Assembly: GCF_001428245.1 (NCBI RefSeq)
Contig: NZ_LMRV01000055.1
Location: 1-64,000, forward strand
Length of the DNA: 64,000 nucleotides
Direction of reading: 5' to 3'
DNA from: Paenibacillus sp. Soil522
GTDB taxonomy: Bacteria; Bacillota; Bacilli; Paenibacillales; Paenibacillaceae
The notes beneath the pieces were generated by a model. That model ran no database searches. It was not told the origin of the DNA and saw only the letters and a program-made list of their open reading frames with translations. Below, piece after piece: positions 38,216 through 46,924 of the stretch (positions within the stretch are counted from its first letter, which is position 1; every line of letters begins with the position of its first letter). A program made the translations under genes and the position numbers.

Positions 38216-38503
38216 GTGAGTTACCAAAACTATGGAATTCGGCCGCAGCTGGTCGAGCGCGTTAAATACAAGATGAAAAACCCTGTCGTGAAGGATCGAA
38301 TCAGGCAGCTGCTGGGCAATGTGACGAAGTACGATTTGCAGGACCGGCCAAAGGTGAGGAAGCTTGTGAAAGCGGCGGCCGTTATTTTGCAGGAGCAGCT
38401 TACGGATACGCAGGAGGACCAGCTCGTTGCCTTCGTCATGGGGCAAAAAATCGATCCCAACAACACGTTTCATTTGTTGAAGCTGTGGGGGATGTTTCGC
38501 TGA
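38216..38503 (+). CDS. spoVIF: Stage VI sporulation protein SpoVIF
   Basis: 95-aa helical protein resembling SpoVIF, a mother-cell protein needed for spore coat assembly and stability in B. subtilis. Visible: VKDRIRQLLGNVTKYDLQD, then a helix KLVKAAAVILQEQLTDTQEDQLVAFVMGQKIDPNN. GTG 38216 has GGAGGTG 8 nt upstream; the longer frame from 38183 lacks an RBS. Its stop codon lies inside the terminator stem. Assignment is by recalled pattern, so moderate certainty. Confidence 0.75.
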   Translation: MSYQNYGIRPQLVERVKYKMKNPVVKDRIRQLLGNVTKYDLQDRPKVRKLVKAAAVILQEQLTDTQEDQLVAFVMGQKIDPNNTFHLLKLWGMFR

Positions 38504-38528
38504 CCGCTTGGGGTCAGCGATTTTTTTT
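38498..38528 (+). terminator. Terminator overlapping spoVIF stop
   Basis: CGCTGACC (38498-38505) pairs with GGTCAGCG (38512-38519), followed by ATTTTTTTT. The spoVIF TGA is part of the 5' arm. Confidence 0.9.
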
Positions 38529-38551
38529 GCTTATACGGGCAGCCCTGGCCA

Positions 38552-39247
38552 CTACCACAGCTCTAGCTGCTCGTCCGTCCAATAGGGCTCGATTAACGCA
38601 GGCTCGTCGTTGCGGACGTTTCCGACAGCTGCGGAGACAGGATATGCTTCGAGTTCATTCGCCGGGTATGGCTGCAGGAGCGGAGCAATCGCAGTGACGT
38701 CCGTTACGACGCGGTTCAGCCAGAGCTGTTCATCCTCGGGGCGCAAAATGACCGGCATGCGGTCGTGAATGGGGGCAACGAGCTCGTTCGGCGTCGTGGT
38801 CAAAATGGTGCAGCTATTTATTTTTGTTCCTTCGGGTGAGAGCCATGTTTCATACAAACCGGCCATACTGAATAAGGCTCTGCTCTTCAGCACGATCCGC
38901 ATAGGCTGCTTGCCTTGTGCCGTCGTTTTCCACTCATAAAAGCCATCGGCTGGGATCAGGCAGCGTTTGCGTCTCAGCGGCGCCCTAAAGGCTGGCTTAC
39001 CGGCTGCCGTCTCTGAGCGTGCGTTAAGCATCTGGAAGCCGATCTTCGGATTGTCAGCCCATGGGGGTATAAGTCCCCATTTCAGCTCTCCTAGCCGGTT
39101 GCTATTCCCGTCGTTTAAGATCGTTAGCACCAGCTGGCTGGGAGCTACATTATATTTCGGGCGGTGAAACGGCACCATCGTTTCTCCGATCATATATCTG
39201 ACCATCAGCTCCTCCAGCGTGACGGTGAGCGTATATCTCCCGCACAT
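38552..39247 (-). CDS. SRAP domain protein (HMCES/YedK family abasic-site peptidase)
   Basis: 231-aa SOS response-associated peptidase. Cys2 of MCGRYTL is the catalytic residue that forms a thiazolidine crosslink with abasic sites in single-stranded DNA; other family residues are in YNVAPSQ, NARSETAAGKPAF, RCLIPADGFYEW (Glu) and PIHDRMPVIL (His). The ATG at 39247 is required to place Cys at position 2; AAAGGGG lies upstream. Convergent with spoVIF. No LexA box is obvious in its promoter. Confidence 0.93.
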   Translation of the reverse strand: MCGRYTLTVTLEELMVRYMIGETMVPFHRPKYNVAPSQLVLTILNDGNSNRLGELKWGLIPPWADNPKIGFQMLNARSETAAGKPAFRAPLRRKRCLIPADGFYEWKTTAQGKQPMRIVLKSRALFSMAGLYETWLSPEGTKINSCTILTTTPNELVAPIHDRMPVILRPEDEQLWLNRVVTDVTAIAPLLQPYPANELEAYPVSAAVGNVRNDEPALIEPYWTDEQLELW

Positions 39248-39420
39248 GACTCTCATCCCCTTTCTATACGTTTCCCCCTATTATACATTGCGGCTGGCTG
39301 AAGCGCATATGTTGCTAAGATGGTATGACTAACCGCACGGTGGATGATACTGGATCATATAGACTTATAGCGATGCATCACTCCTGCATAGGCAATGACG
39401 TTGAATAAGGAGCGCTGACG

Positions 39421-40713
39421 ATGGGCAAAAAGAATGAATCACGGACATATAGCCGTTCATTCGGCTACTGGCTGCGGGAGCTGCTCGCGCTGCCAGGTGC
39501 GGCGTTCGACTATGCCGTTGGAAAATGGGTGGCGATGACCGCAGCGCACACGATGATGGCCGAGGCGATACCACTGCAGCTGTCGGCTCCCGCTGTAGCA
39601 AAGCTGATGTATGCGTGGTCAAAGCCCGGCGCAGCGCTTGAGGCTGGGGCAACTTGCGGATGGACCGGAGAGGAGCTCGCGCTCATTGAACGAATCCGCA
39701 CAGAGACGGCTGCTTGCAACCGCAATAATGTCACGCGGACAGAGGCCTACCGCAGCGTATATTTCCGCACGTCCGAGCTGCACTGGGCGCTGCTTGCCCA
39801 TATGGTATCGCGCAATGGCGGCTGGAACATGACAGATTTGCAGGGGGAGTGGCTTCCTTGGCTGCTCAGCGCGGAGAAGCGGGAGGCGGTGTTCCGGTTT
39901 TTGGAGCAGGCGAACGCGTTGATCTTTCAGGATGCTTATCCGCAGCTGCTATTGTATGAATGGAGCCGGCGTGAGGGCAGGAGCTTGTTCCATCTGCTGC
40001 CGGCTTTTGGCGTATCGACGTTCATGATGCCGGTCTGGAAGCAGTTTTGGCGGGATCGCGATTCGGTGCCGCTGACGATTGCGCTGATCGTCAACGAGCA
40101 GCATTATATCGAGCAGCGCGTCGTGCAGCATCCTTATTTTCGCGAAAAGGTGCTTCATACGTTATTTTTTGGACTGCAGTCTCTGCTTCAGCTGAACGGC
40201 GTTATTTTTCCGTACGGGAATGGAAAAGAAAAAGGCGATGGAGCTGCCGTGCTGAAGCTCTCCGGGCTTATTATGGAGCGATTCGAAAATTTGCAGGAGC
40301 GGATTGAATTCGGCAAGCGGCTTTACGCGATGCTGTTTGGCATTCCGCGCGTATATGAGGGCGCCAAATGTTTTGCCGGGGCGGTTAAGCATACCGGCTC
40401 GCGCGCGGACTATGCACCGCATATGTTCGCGCGAGTGCGCAAGCAGCCTCCAAAACGCGTTTATGTTGAACGTCTGCTTGGCGGACGGCTGAAGCCGGGG
40501 GCCGAGCCGCTCTACAGTCCGGAGCTTCACACAGCTTGGGGCGATCAGCCGCTTGAAGCTTCAGATGGCGGCGACTGGTTTAAGTCGGCAGCTGACGTAG
40601 CGCCTTTTTTTCAAAAGCTGCCGCTGCCGCATACCTTTGAAATTACGAATGAATACGGACTCATACTGAGCAAGATCGAGCTGGCGGTACTTGCGATGCA
40701 GCGCGGGAAGTAA
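39421..40713 (+). CDS. DUF2515 family protein (YppC-like)
   Basis: 430-aa protein of the DUF2515 family found in Bacilli (B. subtilis YppC). The most recognisable part is FRTSELHWALLAHMVSRNGG, WNMTDLQGEWLP and FLEQANALIFQDAYPQLLLYE (about 120-190). Function unknown; an all-alpha soluble protein is likely. RBS AAGGAGC before the ATG at 39421. Monocistronic; convergent with the YolD-like gene. GC content is somewhat above its surroundings. Confidence 0.8.
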   Translation: MGKKNESRTYSRSFGYWLRELLALPGAAFDYAVGKWVAMTAAHTMMAEAIPLQLSAPAVAKLMYAWSKPGAALEAGATCGWTGEELALIERIRTETAACNRNNVTRTEAYRSVYFRTSELHWALLAHMVSRNGGWNMTDLQGEWLPWLLSAEKREAVFRFLEQANALIFQDAYPQLLLYEWSRREGRSLFHLLPAFGVSTFMMPVWKQFWRDRDSVPLTIALIVNEQHYIEQRVVQHPYFREKVLHTLFFGLQSLLQLNGVIFPYGNGKEKGDGAAVLKLSGLIMERFENLQERIEFGKRLYAMLFGIPRVYEGAKCFAGAVKHTGSRADYAPHMFARVRKQPPKRVYVERLLGGRLKPGAEPLYSPELHTAWGDQPLEASDGGDWFKSAADVAPFFQKLPLPHTFEITNEYGLILSKIELAVLAMQRGK

Positions 40714-40767
40714 ATCTGTATGGATCCCCCATTGCCCTGTAGTACATATGCTCAGTAGAATGACAGG

Positions 40768-41094
40768 CTATTGGTCTGTTACCGCTCCTTCAATATCTTT
40801 GATGGCAAACCACTCGCCATCGACCATAAAACGGCCTTTCAGCTGATCGATCCGATCCACGATGCCGATGACGGTAAGCTCCTCGAACGGGTGGAACAGA
40901 CGGAGCGTAACGGGCTGCCGCTGCTGCAGCGAATCGGTCACGGAGCGGGCTACATTCTCCCACTCCTGTTCATCGAGCTCAATGCGCTGCCGCTGCCGCA
41001 ATGCCTTCTCCTGCTCATTAATCGCTACCTTGTGCTCGGGCAGCATCATGCGGCTCGATTCCCAAAGCCCGTTTCCTTCAAGCTTCTTTCTCAT
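40768..41094 (-). CDS. YolD-like family protein
   Basis: 108-aa YolD-like (YqjX-type) protein with KLEGNGLWESSRMMLPEHK near the start and a beta-rich C-terminus (PVTLRLFHPFEELTVIGIVDRIDQLKGRFMV). These small proteins accompany Y-family polymerases of the UvrX/YqjW type and are SOS-induced. Its ATG overlaps the polymerase stop by 4 nt. Role as accessory to the polymerase is inferred. Confidence 0.85.
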   Translation of the reverse strand: MRKKLEGNGLWESSRMMLPEHKVAINEQEKALRQRQRIELDEQEWENVARSVTDSLQQRQPVTLRLFHPFEELTVIGIVDRIDQLKGRFMVDGEWFAIKDIEGAVTDQ

Positions 41095-42356
41095 TTGTAA
41101 TGTCCTCCAATCTTCTCAGAGCGGTGCAGCGCCTGCCCGGCGGGAGTAATGGAAGCCGCTCTTAAAATAGCAGCGTCCCCGTACTTTTGTTTGAGTGCAT
41201 CGGTCGCCCGTTCAAGCGCCATCGTCTTCTCGCGGTGCGGGTCAAACAAGGAAAGCTGGTACTCATCATCCTGCGAAAATGACGATAGGCTTACGCCGAC
41301 CTTTCTCACCGGATAGCCGTCCCAGTGCCGCAGCACCAGCTCAATGGCGGTGCGGTAAACCTGATTGGTGACGTTGGTCTGATCGTCCATTTTCATTTGG
41401 CGGCTAAAGCCGGTTGGCCGGTCATAATCGGCCCCCATTAAGCCGACCGAAACGACCTGCCCCATATAACCTTTGCCCCGGCAGCGCTGGCAAACGAGCT
41501 CCGTCAGCTCAAGCAGCACGACCTTGATCTCCTCGAGCTTTCCATAGTCGCGCGGCAGCGTCATCATATGTCCCACCGTCTTCGGAGCAACCTGATGTGT
41601 ACCCGGCGTAACGGGACTATCATCGATTCCATTCGCAATGCGCCAGTACAGCTCGGCGTTAATATCGGAGTTTTTGCCGAATTTGCGGCGCATCATCAGC
41701 TTTAGCTTCTCGAGCGGCGTTTCGGCTAATTGACCGATCGTCTCCAGCCCCATCGCATTAAAATGCCGCGTCATTCTGCTGCCGACCATGAACATTTTGG
41801 AGATGGGCAAGGTCCAAAGCGTTTCCTGGAGCTTATCCTTCGATAAAATATAAATGCCGGAGTCGTTTTTCTTCGCGTAGTTGTCGCAGGCCGTCTTCGC
41901 CAAAATTTTATTTTCCGCAATGCCGAAGCGGGTATACACCCCGAGCTCTGCTTGAATGCGGGTTTGGATGTGATGCGCCAGCTCCTCCGGCGATCCGTAC
42001 AAATGCAGCGAGCCGCTCACATCGAGAAACTGCTCATCGATCGAATAGGGCTCGACGAGGTCGGTATAGGACTGATAAATACGCGTAATAATCATGGAAA
42101 TATCGATATACAGCTGCATTCGCGGTCTAATGATCACTAGATCCGGACACTTCGCAAGCGAGTCGCCGAGCCTCTCGGCAGTCGTTACCCCGAAGGACTT
42201 GGCGATCGGACAAGCGGCGAGGATGATGCCGGATCTGCGTTCGGGATCGCCCGCAACGACAACCGGCAAATCGCGATATTCGGGATGCTCCGCCTTCTCC
42301 ACTGAAGCATAAAACGATTGGCAATCCACAAGCATAATTACTTTGTCAAGAGACAT
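41091..42356 (-). CDS. Y-family DNA polymerase (UvrX/YqjW type)
   Basis: 421-aa translesion polymerase. The palm active site is visible: MLVDCQSFYASVEK (first Asp plus steric gate region) and PYSIDEQFLDVSG (catalytic Asp-Glu), with YARK-like AGDPERRSGIILAACP fingers, HhH region (LETIGQLAETPLEKLK) and a little-finger domain. Close to B. subtilis YqjW/UvrX rather than DinB, judged by the YolD partner and the MTLPRDYGKLEEIKVVL region. Middle gene of an SOS operon; overlaps both neighbours. Confidence 0.92.
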   Translation of the reverse strand: MSLDKVIMLVDCQSFYASVEKAEHPEYRDLPVVVAGDPERRSGIILAACPIAKSFGVTTAERLGDSLAKCPDLVIIRPRMQLYIDISMIITRIYQSYTDLVEPYSIDEQFLDVSGSLHLYGSPEELAHHIQTRIQAELGVYTRFGIAENKILAKTACDNYAKKNDSGIYILSKDKLQETLWTLPISKMFMVGSRMTRHFNAMGLETIGQLAETPLEKLKLMMRRKFGKNSDINAELYWRIANGIDDSPVTPGTHQVAPKTVGHMMTLPRDYGKLEEIKVVLLELTELVCQRCRGKGYMGQVVSVGLMGADYDRPTGFSRQMKMDDQTNVTNQVYRTAIELVLRHWDGYPVRKVGVSLSSFSQDDEYQLSLFDPHREKTMALERATDALKQKYGDAAILRAASITPAGQALHRSEKIGGHYK

Positions 42357-42555
42357 GTCGGCTCACCAGCTCTGCCGCTAATACATTTGCCGCCAGAAAG
42401 ACGCGCTGTGCGCTCGAGTCTATGCAGAAGGCTCTGACGTAACCGTCTCTCACGGATATGACCCGAATCCTTCGTTTCGTAAACTTGCCTTTTTGACTCA
42501 TATAAATAACATCAACGACACAACCGATTGCGCTGAACCATTTTTCCAATGTCAT
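42346..42555 (-). CDS. Small WYL-like protein in SOS operon
   Basis: 69-aa protein from the ATG at 42555 (RBS GGAGGGA). MTLEKWFSAIGCVVDVIYM, then KFTKRRIRVISVRDGYVRAFCID and a C-terminal helix. The beta-strand pattern and RAFCI/RRIR placement resemble a minimal WYL domain, a ligand or nucleic-acid sensor. It overlaps the polymerase gene by 11 nt and lies directly behind two LexA boxes. Function unknown; a regulatory or DNA-binding accessory role is plausible. Confidence 0.6.
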   Translation of the reverse strand: MTLEKWFSAIGCVVDVIYMSQKGKFTKRRIRVISVRDGYVRAFCIDSSAQRVFLAANVLAAELVSRHVS

Positions 42556-42576
42556 GATGCTATCCCTCCACAGCAA

Positions 42577-42612
42577 GAACGTTTGTTCTTATTATATACA
42601 GAACATGCGTTC
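42577..42612 (-). promoter_or_regulatory. Tandem LexA (SOS) boxes
   Basis: GAACGTTTGTTC (42577-42588) and GAACATGCGTTC (42601-42612) both match the Gram-positive SOS box GAAC-N4-GTTC perfectly, 12 bp apart, 22-57 bp before the WYL-like gene start. TATAAT on the minus strand lies between them, so LexA would cover the promoter. Confidence 0.9.
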
Positions 42613-42858
42613 TTATACCACAGGATTTTTGTGGTTATTTTTGACAAGGTTTGTCGAGGCCCGCTGCGGAGACTTCTGAGCGGCAGTTCCGTGAGATTTT
42701 AATGACAAAGCAAGAGGGTGGTCCGGCATGGGGACTGCCCTCTTAGACGTGCAGGCAGCTCTTCGCCGGCGCAATTATGCAAATACGAGAGAGCAGCGTA
42801 CATATTTACATCCATAATGCGCCAAAATAGAAGCAACATGGAAACGAAAGGTGCCGCT

Positions 42859-44406
42859 ATGAACAAAAAAAACGCAGGAAGGCTAACGCCGTTCAGTCCA
42901 TCGCTGCATGCGAACCTCGAAATGCTTCGCGATCGTTTCGGCAGAAGCTCGGATATCGTTATTCGGATGTTTCGCAGCGACGCGGCTCCAGATCGCGAGA
43001 TCGCGATTATTTATGTGGATGGAATCGTGGACACGGAGACGATTAATGAAAGCGTCATGGAGCCGTTAATGTCGATGAAGCTGCCGCAGCACGCGTACGT
43101 CAAGGGCGGAAAGCTGCTGGAGGCGCTTCGCAGCTGCGTCGTTTCAATCGGATCGGTGCAGGATGTAAATACAGTGGAACAAGCTCTCCAATATATGACG
43201 AACGGGCTTTGCGTTATTTTGGCGGACGGGAGCGCTGCGGCATTGACCGCGGATGTGGGCGGAGGCGAGCAGCGCAGCGTTACGATACCTCAGACCCAAA
43301 CGGTCATCCGGGGACCGCAGCACGGATTTGTAGAAAGCGTCCGAACCAACATTAGCTTGATCCGGCGCATTATCCGCTCCTCCGACCTTCATGTGCAAGT
43401 GCACAAGATCGGTCAGCAAACGCATACCAACGTAGCCGTGCTGTTTTTGCGCGGGGTAGCGGACGAAGGGATCGTGAAGGAGGTTTACCGCAGACTGGCG
43501 GCAATCGAAATAGACGGCGTGCTCGAGAGCGGATATGTAGAGGAATTTATTCAAGACGAGACCTTTACATTGTTTCCGACGCTATTGAATTCAGAGAGGC
43601 CGGATACTGTGGCAGCTGCGCTGCTTGAGGGTAGAGTAGCGGTCATGGTCGACGGGTCGCCTATGGCCCTAATGGCTCCGACAACTTTTTTTACCTTTTT
43701 TCAATCCCCGGAGGATTATTATCAACGGTTCGATATTGCGACATTCGTACGCATCATTCGTTACGCCGCGTATGTGGTCTCGATTTTGCTGCCTGCCTTA
43801 TACATCGCTGTTACTACCTATCATCAAGAGATGCTTCCGACTACACTGCTTATTAGTCTAGCGGCGCAGCGGGAAGGCATCCCGTTCCCGGGGCTGGTCG
43901 AAGCGCTTCTGATGGAGATCACATTCGAGGTGCTGCGCGAGGCGGGGTTACGAATGCCGCGGGCGATCGGGCCCGCGATTTCGATCGTCGGCGCTCTCGT
44001 ATTAGGGCAGTCTGCCGTGCAGGCGGGCATTGTGTCTGCGGGTATGGTTATCGTTGTATCCTTCACAGCCATATCTAACTTTGTTATGCCGGAATTTAAT
44101 ATGGCGGCAACCTCTCGCATTATCCGCTTCCTCTTTATGATCATGGCGGGTATTTTCGGGTTTTTCGGCATTTTTATTTCGGTGCTGTTTATGTTGATCC
44201 ATCTAACGTCGCTGCGCTCCTTCGGCGTGCCGTACATGTCTCCGATGGCGCCGGGTCCGACAAAGCAAGGGATATGGAGAGATACGTTCATAAGGCTGCC
44301 ATGGTGGGCGATTGTTCTTCGGCCGCTTGATTTGAATCTGCGTAATCCAAAACGGCGGCCGAACGGAAAAAAACCGCCGGCACAGCGCCATACCCGTAAG
44401 CCGTAA
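42859..44406 (+). CDS. Spore germination protein, GerA family A subunit
   Basis: 515-aa GerAA/GerKA-type protein, part of the inner-membrane germinant receptor. The long soluble N-domain (1-290; RSSDIVIRMFRSDAAPDREIAIIYVDGIVD, HVQVHKIGQQTHTNVAVLFLRGVAD) is followed by ETFTLFPTLLNSERPD and MVDGSPMALMAPTTFFTFFQSPEDYYQRF, then four to five membrane spans and a basic tail. ATG 42859 has AAAGGTG upstream; longer readings to 42718 are unlikely. First gene of an A-C-B operon. The germinant cannot be predicted. Confidence 0.92.
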   Translation: MNKKNAGRLTPFSPSLHANLEMLRDRFGRSSDIVIRMFRSDAAPDREIAIIYVDGIVDTETINESVMEPLMSMKLPQHAYVKGGKLLEALRSCVVSIGSVQDVNTVEQALQYMTNGLCVILADGSAAALTADVGGGEQRSVTIPQTQTVIRGPQHGFVESVRTNISLIRRIIRSSDLHVQVHKIGQQTHTNVAVLFLRGVADEGIVKEVYRRLAAIEIDGVLESGYVEEFIQDETFTLFPTLLNSERPDTVAAALLEGRVAVMVDGSPMALMAPTTFFTFFQSPEDYYQRFDIATFVRIIRYAAYVVSILLPALYIAVTTYHQEMLPTTLLISLAAQREGIPFPGLVEALLMEITFEVLREAGLRMPRAIGPAISIVGALVLGQSAVQAGIVSAGMVIVVSFTAISNFVMPEFNMAATSRIIRFLFMIMAGIFGFFGIFISVLFMLIHLTSLRSFGVPYMSPMAPGPTKQGIWRDTFIRLPWWAIVLRPLDLNLRNPKRRPNGKKPPAQRHTRKP

Positions 44407-44424
44407 CGAAAGGGAGGAACGGCA

Positions 44425-45627
44425 ATGAATAAATGGAGGCTAATGCTTCCGCTGCTTGTTTGTTTGCTTATTAGCGGCTGCTGGAACCGCGTAGAGCTGA
44501 ACGATATTGCCGTTATTTCCGCAACCGGCGTTGATTGGAAAGATGGAAAATGGGTGTTATCGTATCAGGTGGTTATTCCGCAAGCGATTTCCAGTCAGAG
44601 CGCTACCAGCAGCTCAGCGGCGGTCAATGTCTTTTCCACGAAGGGCGAGAGCTACCGGAGCGCGGTCAGCAAGGCGAGCCAGGAGACATCGCGGCGTCTC
44701 TACTTCTCGCATACGCAAATCGTCATCATCGGCCAGGAGGCTGCCCGCAAAGGGCTGGGTCCGCTGCTTGACACTTATTTGCGCAATCATGATTCCCGTG
44801 AGACGGTCAGCGTCTACCTGTCGAAGGGCAGCGCGCGCCGAATGCTGGAGCAGCTGATCCCGCTGGAGAAAATTCCAGCCGCAGCGATTCAACGCATGAT
44901 CACCAATGAAGAATTGAACAGCTCTATATTTCGTCAAATGACGATTCATCAGGTGCTGCTGGATTTGCTGGGCACGACACATGCTACCGGCATTCCGGGC
45001 CTCGTTATGGCAGGAACGAATGAGAATATGGATAAGGCCGAGAAACTGACCCGTACGAATACGCCCTCCAAGGTTAGATTATTTGATTTGGGGCTAATTG
45101 CCGGCGATAAGCTGGTAGGCTGGATTAACAATGAAGAGAGCCAAGGCATCATGTGGCTTGCGAATCATGTGAAGAGAACGACGATCTCCTTTGCATGCTC
45201 GGAGGGCGGGGAAGGGCGAAAGAGCTCATCTATCCGAATTACGTTTGCGAAAACCAAGCTGCGTCCCGAGCCTTCAAGCGGCAAATGGATTATGCATGTG
45301 AATGCGGACGCGGAGGGGACGCTGATGGAATACAATTGCGAGGGCGATCTTTCGGAGCCGAATGAGGTGGAGAAGGTCGAGAAGCTCATTGAAGGCGAGA
45401 TTGCCTCCATTATGGAGAAAGGCTGGAAGGCCGTACGCAGGCATAAGGTCGATGTGATCGGCTTCGGCACCGCGATCCACAAAAAATATCCGAAGCAGTG
45501 GTCGGAGGCGGAAGAAAGCTGGATGGAGCTGTTGCCAAGCACGGAAGTGAAGATCGCGGTAAAGGTGAAAGTATATTCAACAGGGATGAGCGGAAGCGGA
45601 TTTAAGAAGGAACAGAAGAAGGAATAG
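44425..45627 (+). CDS. Spore germination lipoprotein, Ger(x)C family
   Basis: 400-aa GerAC/GerKC-type lipoprotein. Signal with lipobox LISGC (Cys19), then the characteristic WNRVELNDIAVISATGVDW. Later segments TEQLIPLEKIPAAAIQR-like helix, GLIAGDKLVGWINNEESQGIMW and C-terminal VKVKVYSTG match the family. It forms the outer-face subunit of the germinant receptor. Starts 19 nt after the A subunit gene with AAAGGGAGG. Confidence 0.93.
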   Translation: MNKWRLMLPLLVCLLISGCWNRVELNDIAVISATGVDWKDGKWVLSYQVVIPQAISSQSATSSSAAVNVFSTKGESYRSAVSKASQETSRRLYFSHTQIVIIGQEAARKGLGPLLDTYLRNHDSRETVSVYLSKGSARRMLEQLIPLEKIPAAAIQRMITNEELNSSIFRQMTIHQVLLDLLGTTHATGIPGLVMAGTNENMDKAEKLTRTNTPSKVRLFDLGLIAGDKLVGWINNEESQGIMWLANHVKRTTISFACSEGGEGRKSSSIRITFAKTKLRPEPSSGKWIMHVNADAEGTLMEYNCEGDLSEPNEVEKVEKLIEGEIASIMEKGWKAVRRHKVDVIGFGTAIHKKYPKQWSEAEESWMELLPSTEVKIAVKVKVYSTGMSGSGFKKEQKKE

Positions 45628-45661
45628 AAGAAGGGCAGCTCATAAACGGAAAGGAGATACT

Positions 45662-46744
45662 ATGCAGCAGATCGGGAAAAATCAGCTTTCTATTTTGATC
45701 ATCGTTTTTTTGATCGGCAGCACGCCTTTATTCGAACTCGGCATAAAGGCTAAGCAAGACGCATGGATCGCAATGACGCTCGCTGCGTTTGCCGGCCTGC
45801 TGCTAACTGTCATGTATGTCCGCATACAAAAACGTTCTCCTGAATCGGAGCTGGCCGAGCTTTACATCATGCATTTCGGACGGTGGATCGGCGGCTTAGT
45901 AGGATTTCTCCATGCTTTGTGGTTTGCGTACGAATCGATGCGCAATGTACGGGATGTAGGCGAGCTTACGATGATGGCGCTGCTTACCTTAACTCCAAAG
46001 TGGATTGTTATGCTGCTTATTATCAGCGCGGCGGCATACACCGTCAGCAGGGGCCTTGAAGTATTTGTCCGCGTCGTGCAGCTGTTGTTTCCGATTGTAG
46101 CGCTTAGCTACACTGCCATTGTTTTATTTCTGTTTATTGCCAGATTGCCGAAGCTAACGCATTTGCTGCCTCTTTTGGAGAATGGGATGCTCCCCGTTGT
46201 GAAGGCTGCATTCCCGGACTTATTGTCCTTTCCATTTGGTCAAATCGTTGTTTTCCTCGTATTTTGGAAGCATGTCAGCGAGAAAGAAATTATCGGACGC
46301 GTCTCCTATTGGTCTTTTATCGGGGCATCCGTTTTTCTTATCCTTATGAATTCGATCACGATGTGCGTACTAGGACCGGAGATGGCTGCGATTACAGCTC
46401 TGCCGCTGCTTGAGGTCGTTCAGCTGATTAGGCTGGCTAACTTTCTGGAGCGGCTTGATGTTATCGTGACGCTGCTGCTGTTTATCGGTCTCTATGTAAA
46501 AATAACCGCGCTGTATATGGCCTCGGTATTCACGTTTAATGCGGTTACCGGCATAGCATACCGTTATTGCGTGCTGCCGATCGGTCTCATCATCTATGCA
46601 GCGTCGTTTTTGGAACCGAATAATACGTATCACATGTGGATCGGACTTAATATTACGCTGAAGATCGTTCCGTTATTTCAAGTCGTGCTGCCGCTGCTTA
46701 TGCTTATGGTCGGCATACGGAAGAAGTATAAAACAGCAGGATAG
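45662..46744 (+). CDS. Spore germination protein, GerB family (endospore germination permease)
   Basis: 360-aa GerAB/GerKB-type membrane protein of the APC transporter fold with about ten spans. Hallmarks: GKNQLSILIIVFLIGSTPLF at the start, SYTAIVLFLF, PDLLSFPFGQIVVFLVFWKHV and a C-terminal PLLMLMVGIRKK. It is thought to hold the germinant-binding pocket. RBS AAAGGAG before the ATG at 45662. Last gene of the operon; no strong terminator follows. Confidence 0.92.
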   Translation: MQQIGKNQLSILIIVFLIGSTPLFELGIKAKQDAWIAMTLAAFAGLLLTVMYVRIQKRSPESELAELYIMHFGRWIGGLVGFLHALWFAYESMRNVRDVGELTMMALLTLTPKWIVMLLIISAAAYTVSRGLEVFVRVVQLLFPIVALSYTAIVLFLFIARLPKLTHLLPLLENGMLPVVKAAFPDLLSFPFGQIVVFLVFWKHVSEKEIIGRVSYWSFIGASVFLILMNSITMCVLGPEMAAITALPLLEVVQLIRLANFLERLDVIVTLLLFIGLYVKITALYMASVFTFNAVTGIAYRYCVLPIGLIIYAASFLEPNNTYHMWIGLNITLKIVPLFQVVLPLLMLMVGIRKKYKTAG

Positions 46745-46860
46745 ACCGATAGTTGTTATGCACGCCTCACCGAAACGGCTGCGTCGACATATTTTATGGG
46801 TACAGCATGAAATATAAGATTTTATAAAGTTCACTGTTATAACCTGTCTATATTTCCTAG

Positions 46861-46907
46861 CGAAACGGGCTTTTGCCGCCAAAGGACTGCGTAAGCCGTT
46901 TACGCTT
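46861..46907 (+). repeat. Long hairpin leader, family B (upstream of GT-MT-MT gene)
   Basis: Same block as at 19606-19652: CGAAACGGGCT ... GCCGCCAAAGGACTGC ... AAGCCGTTTACGCTT. Arms AAACGG(G)CTT (46863-46872) and AAGCCGTTT (46893-46901). It ends 23 nt before the GTG start. No T-run follows. Confidence 0.7.
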
Positions 46908-46924
46908 GCTTGAGGGGGATACGC

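Noticed and set aside
42713-42746. Inverted repeat AAGAGGGTGGTCC / GGGACTGCCCTCTT before the ger operon
   Set aside because: A moderate hairpin but no T-run, and no second copy found; could not decide between terminator and leader, so not listed as a feature.
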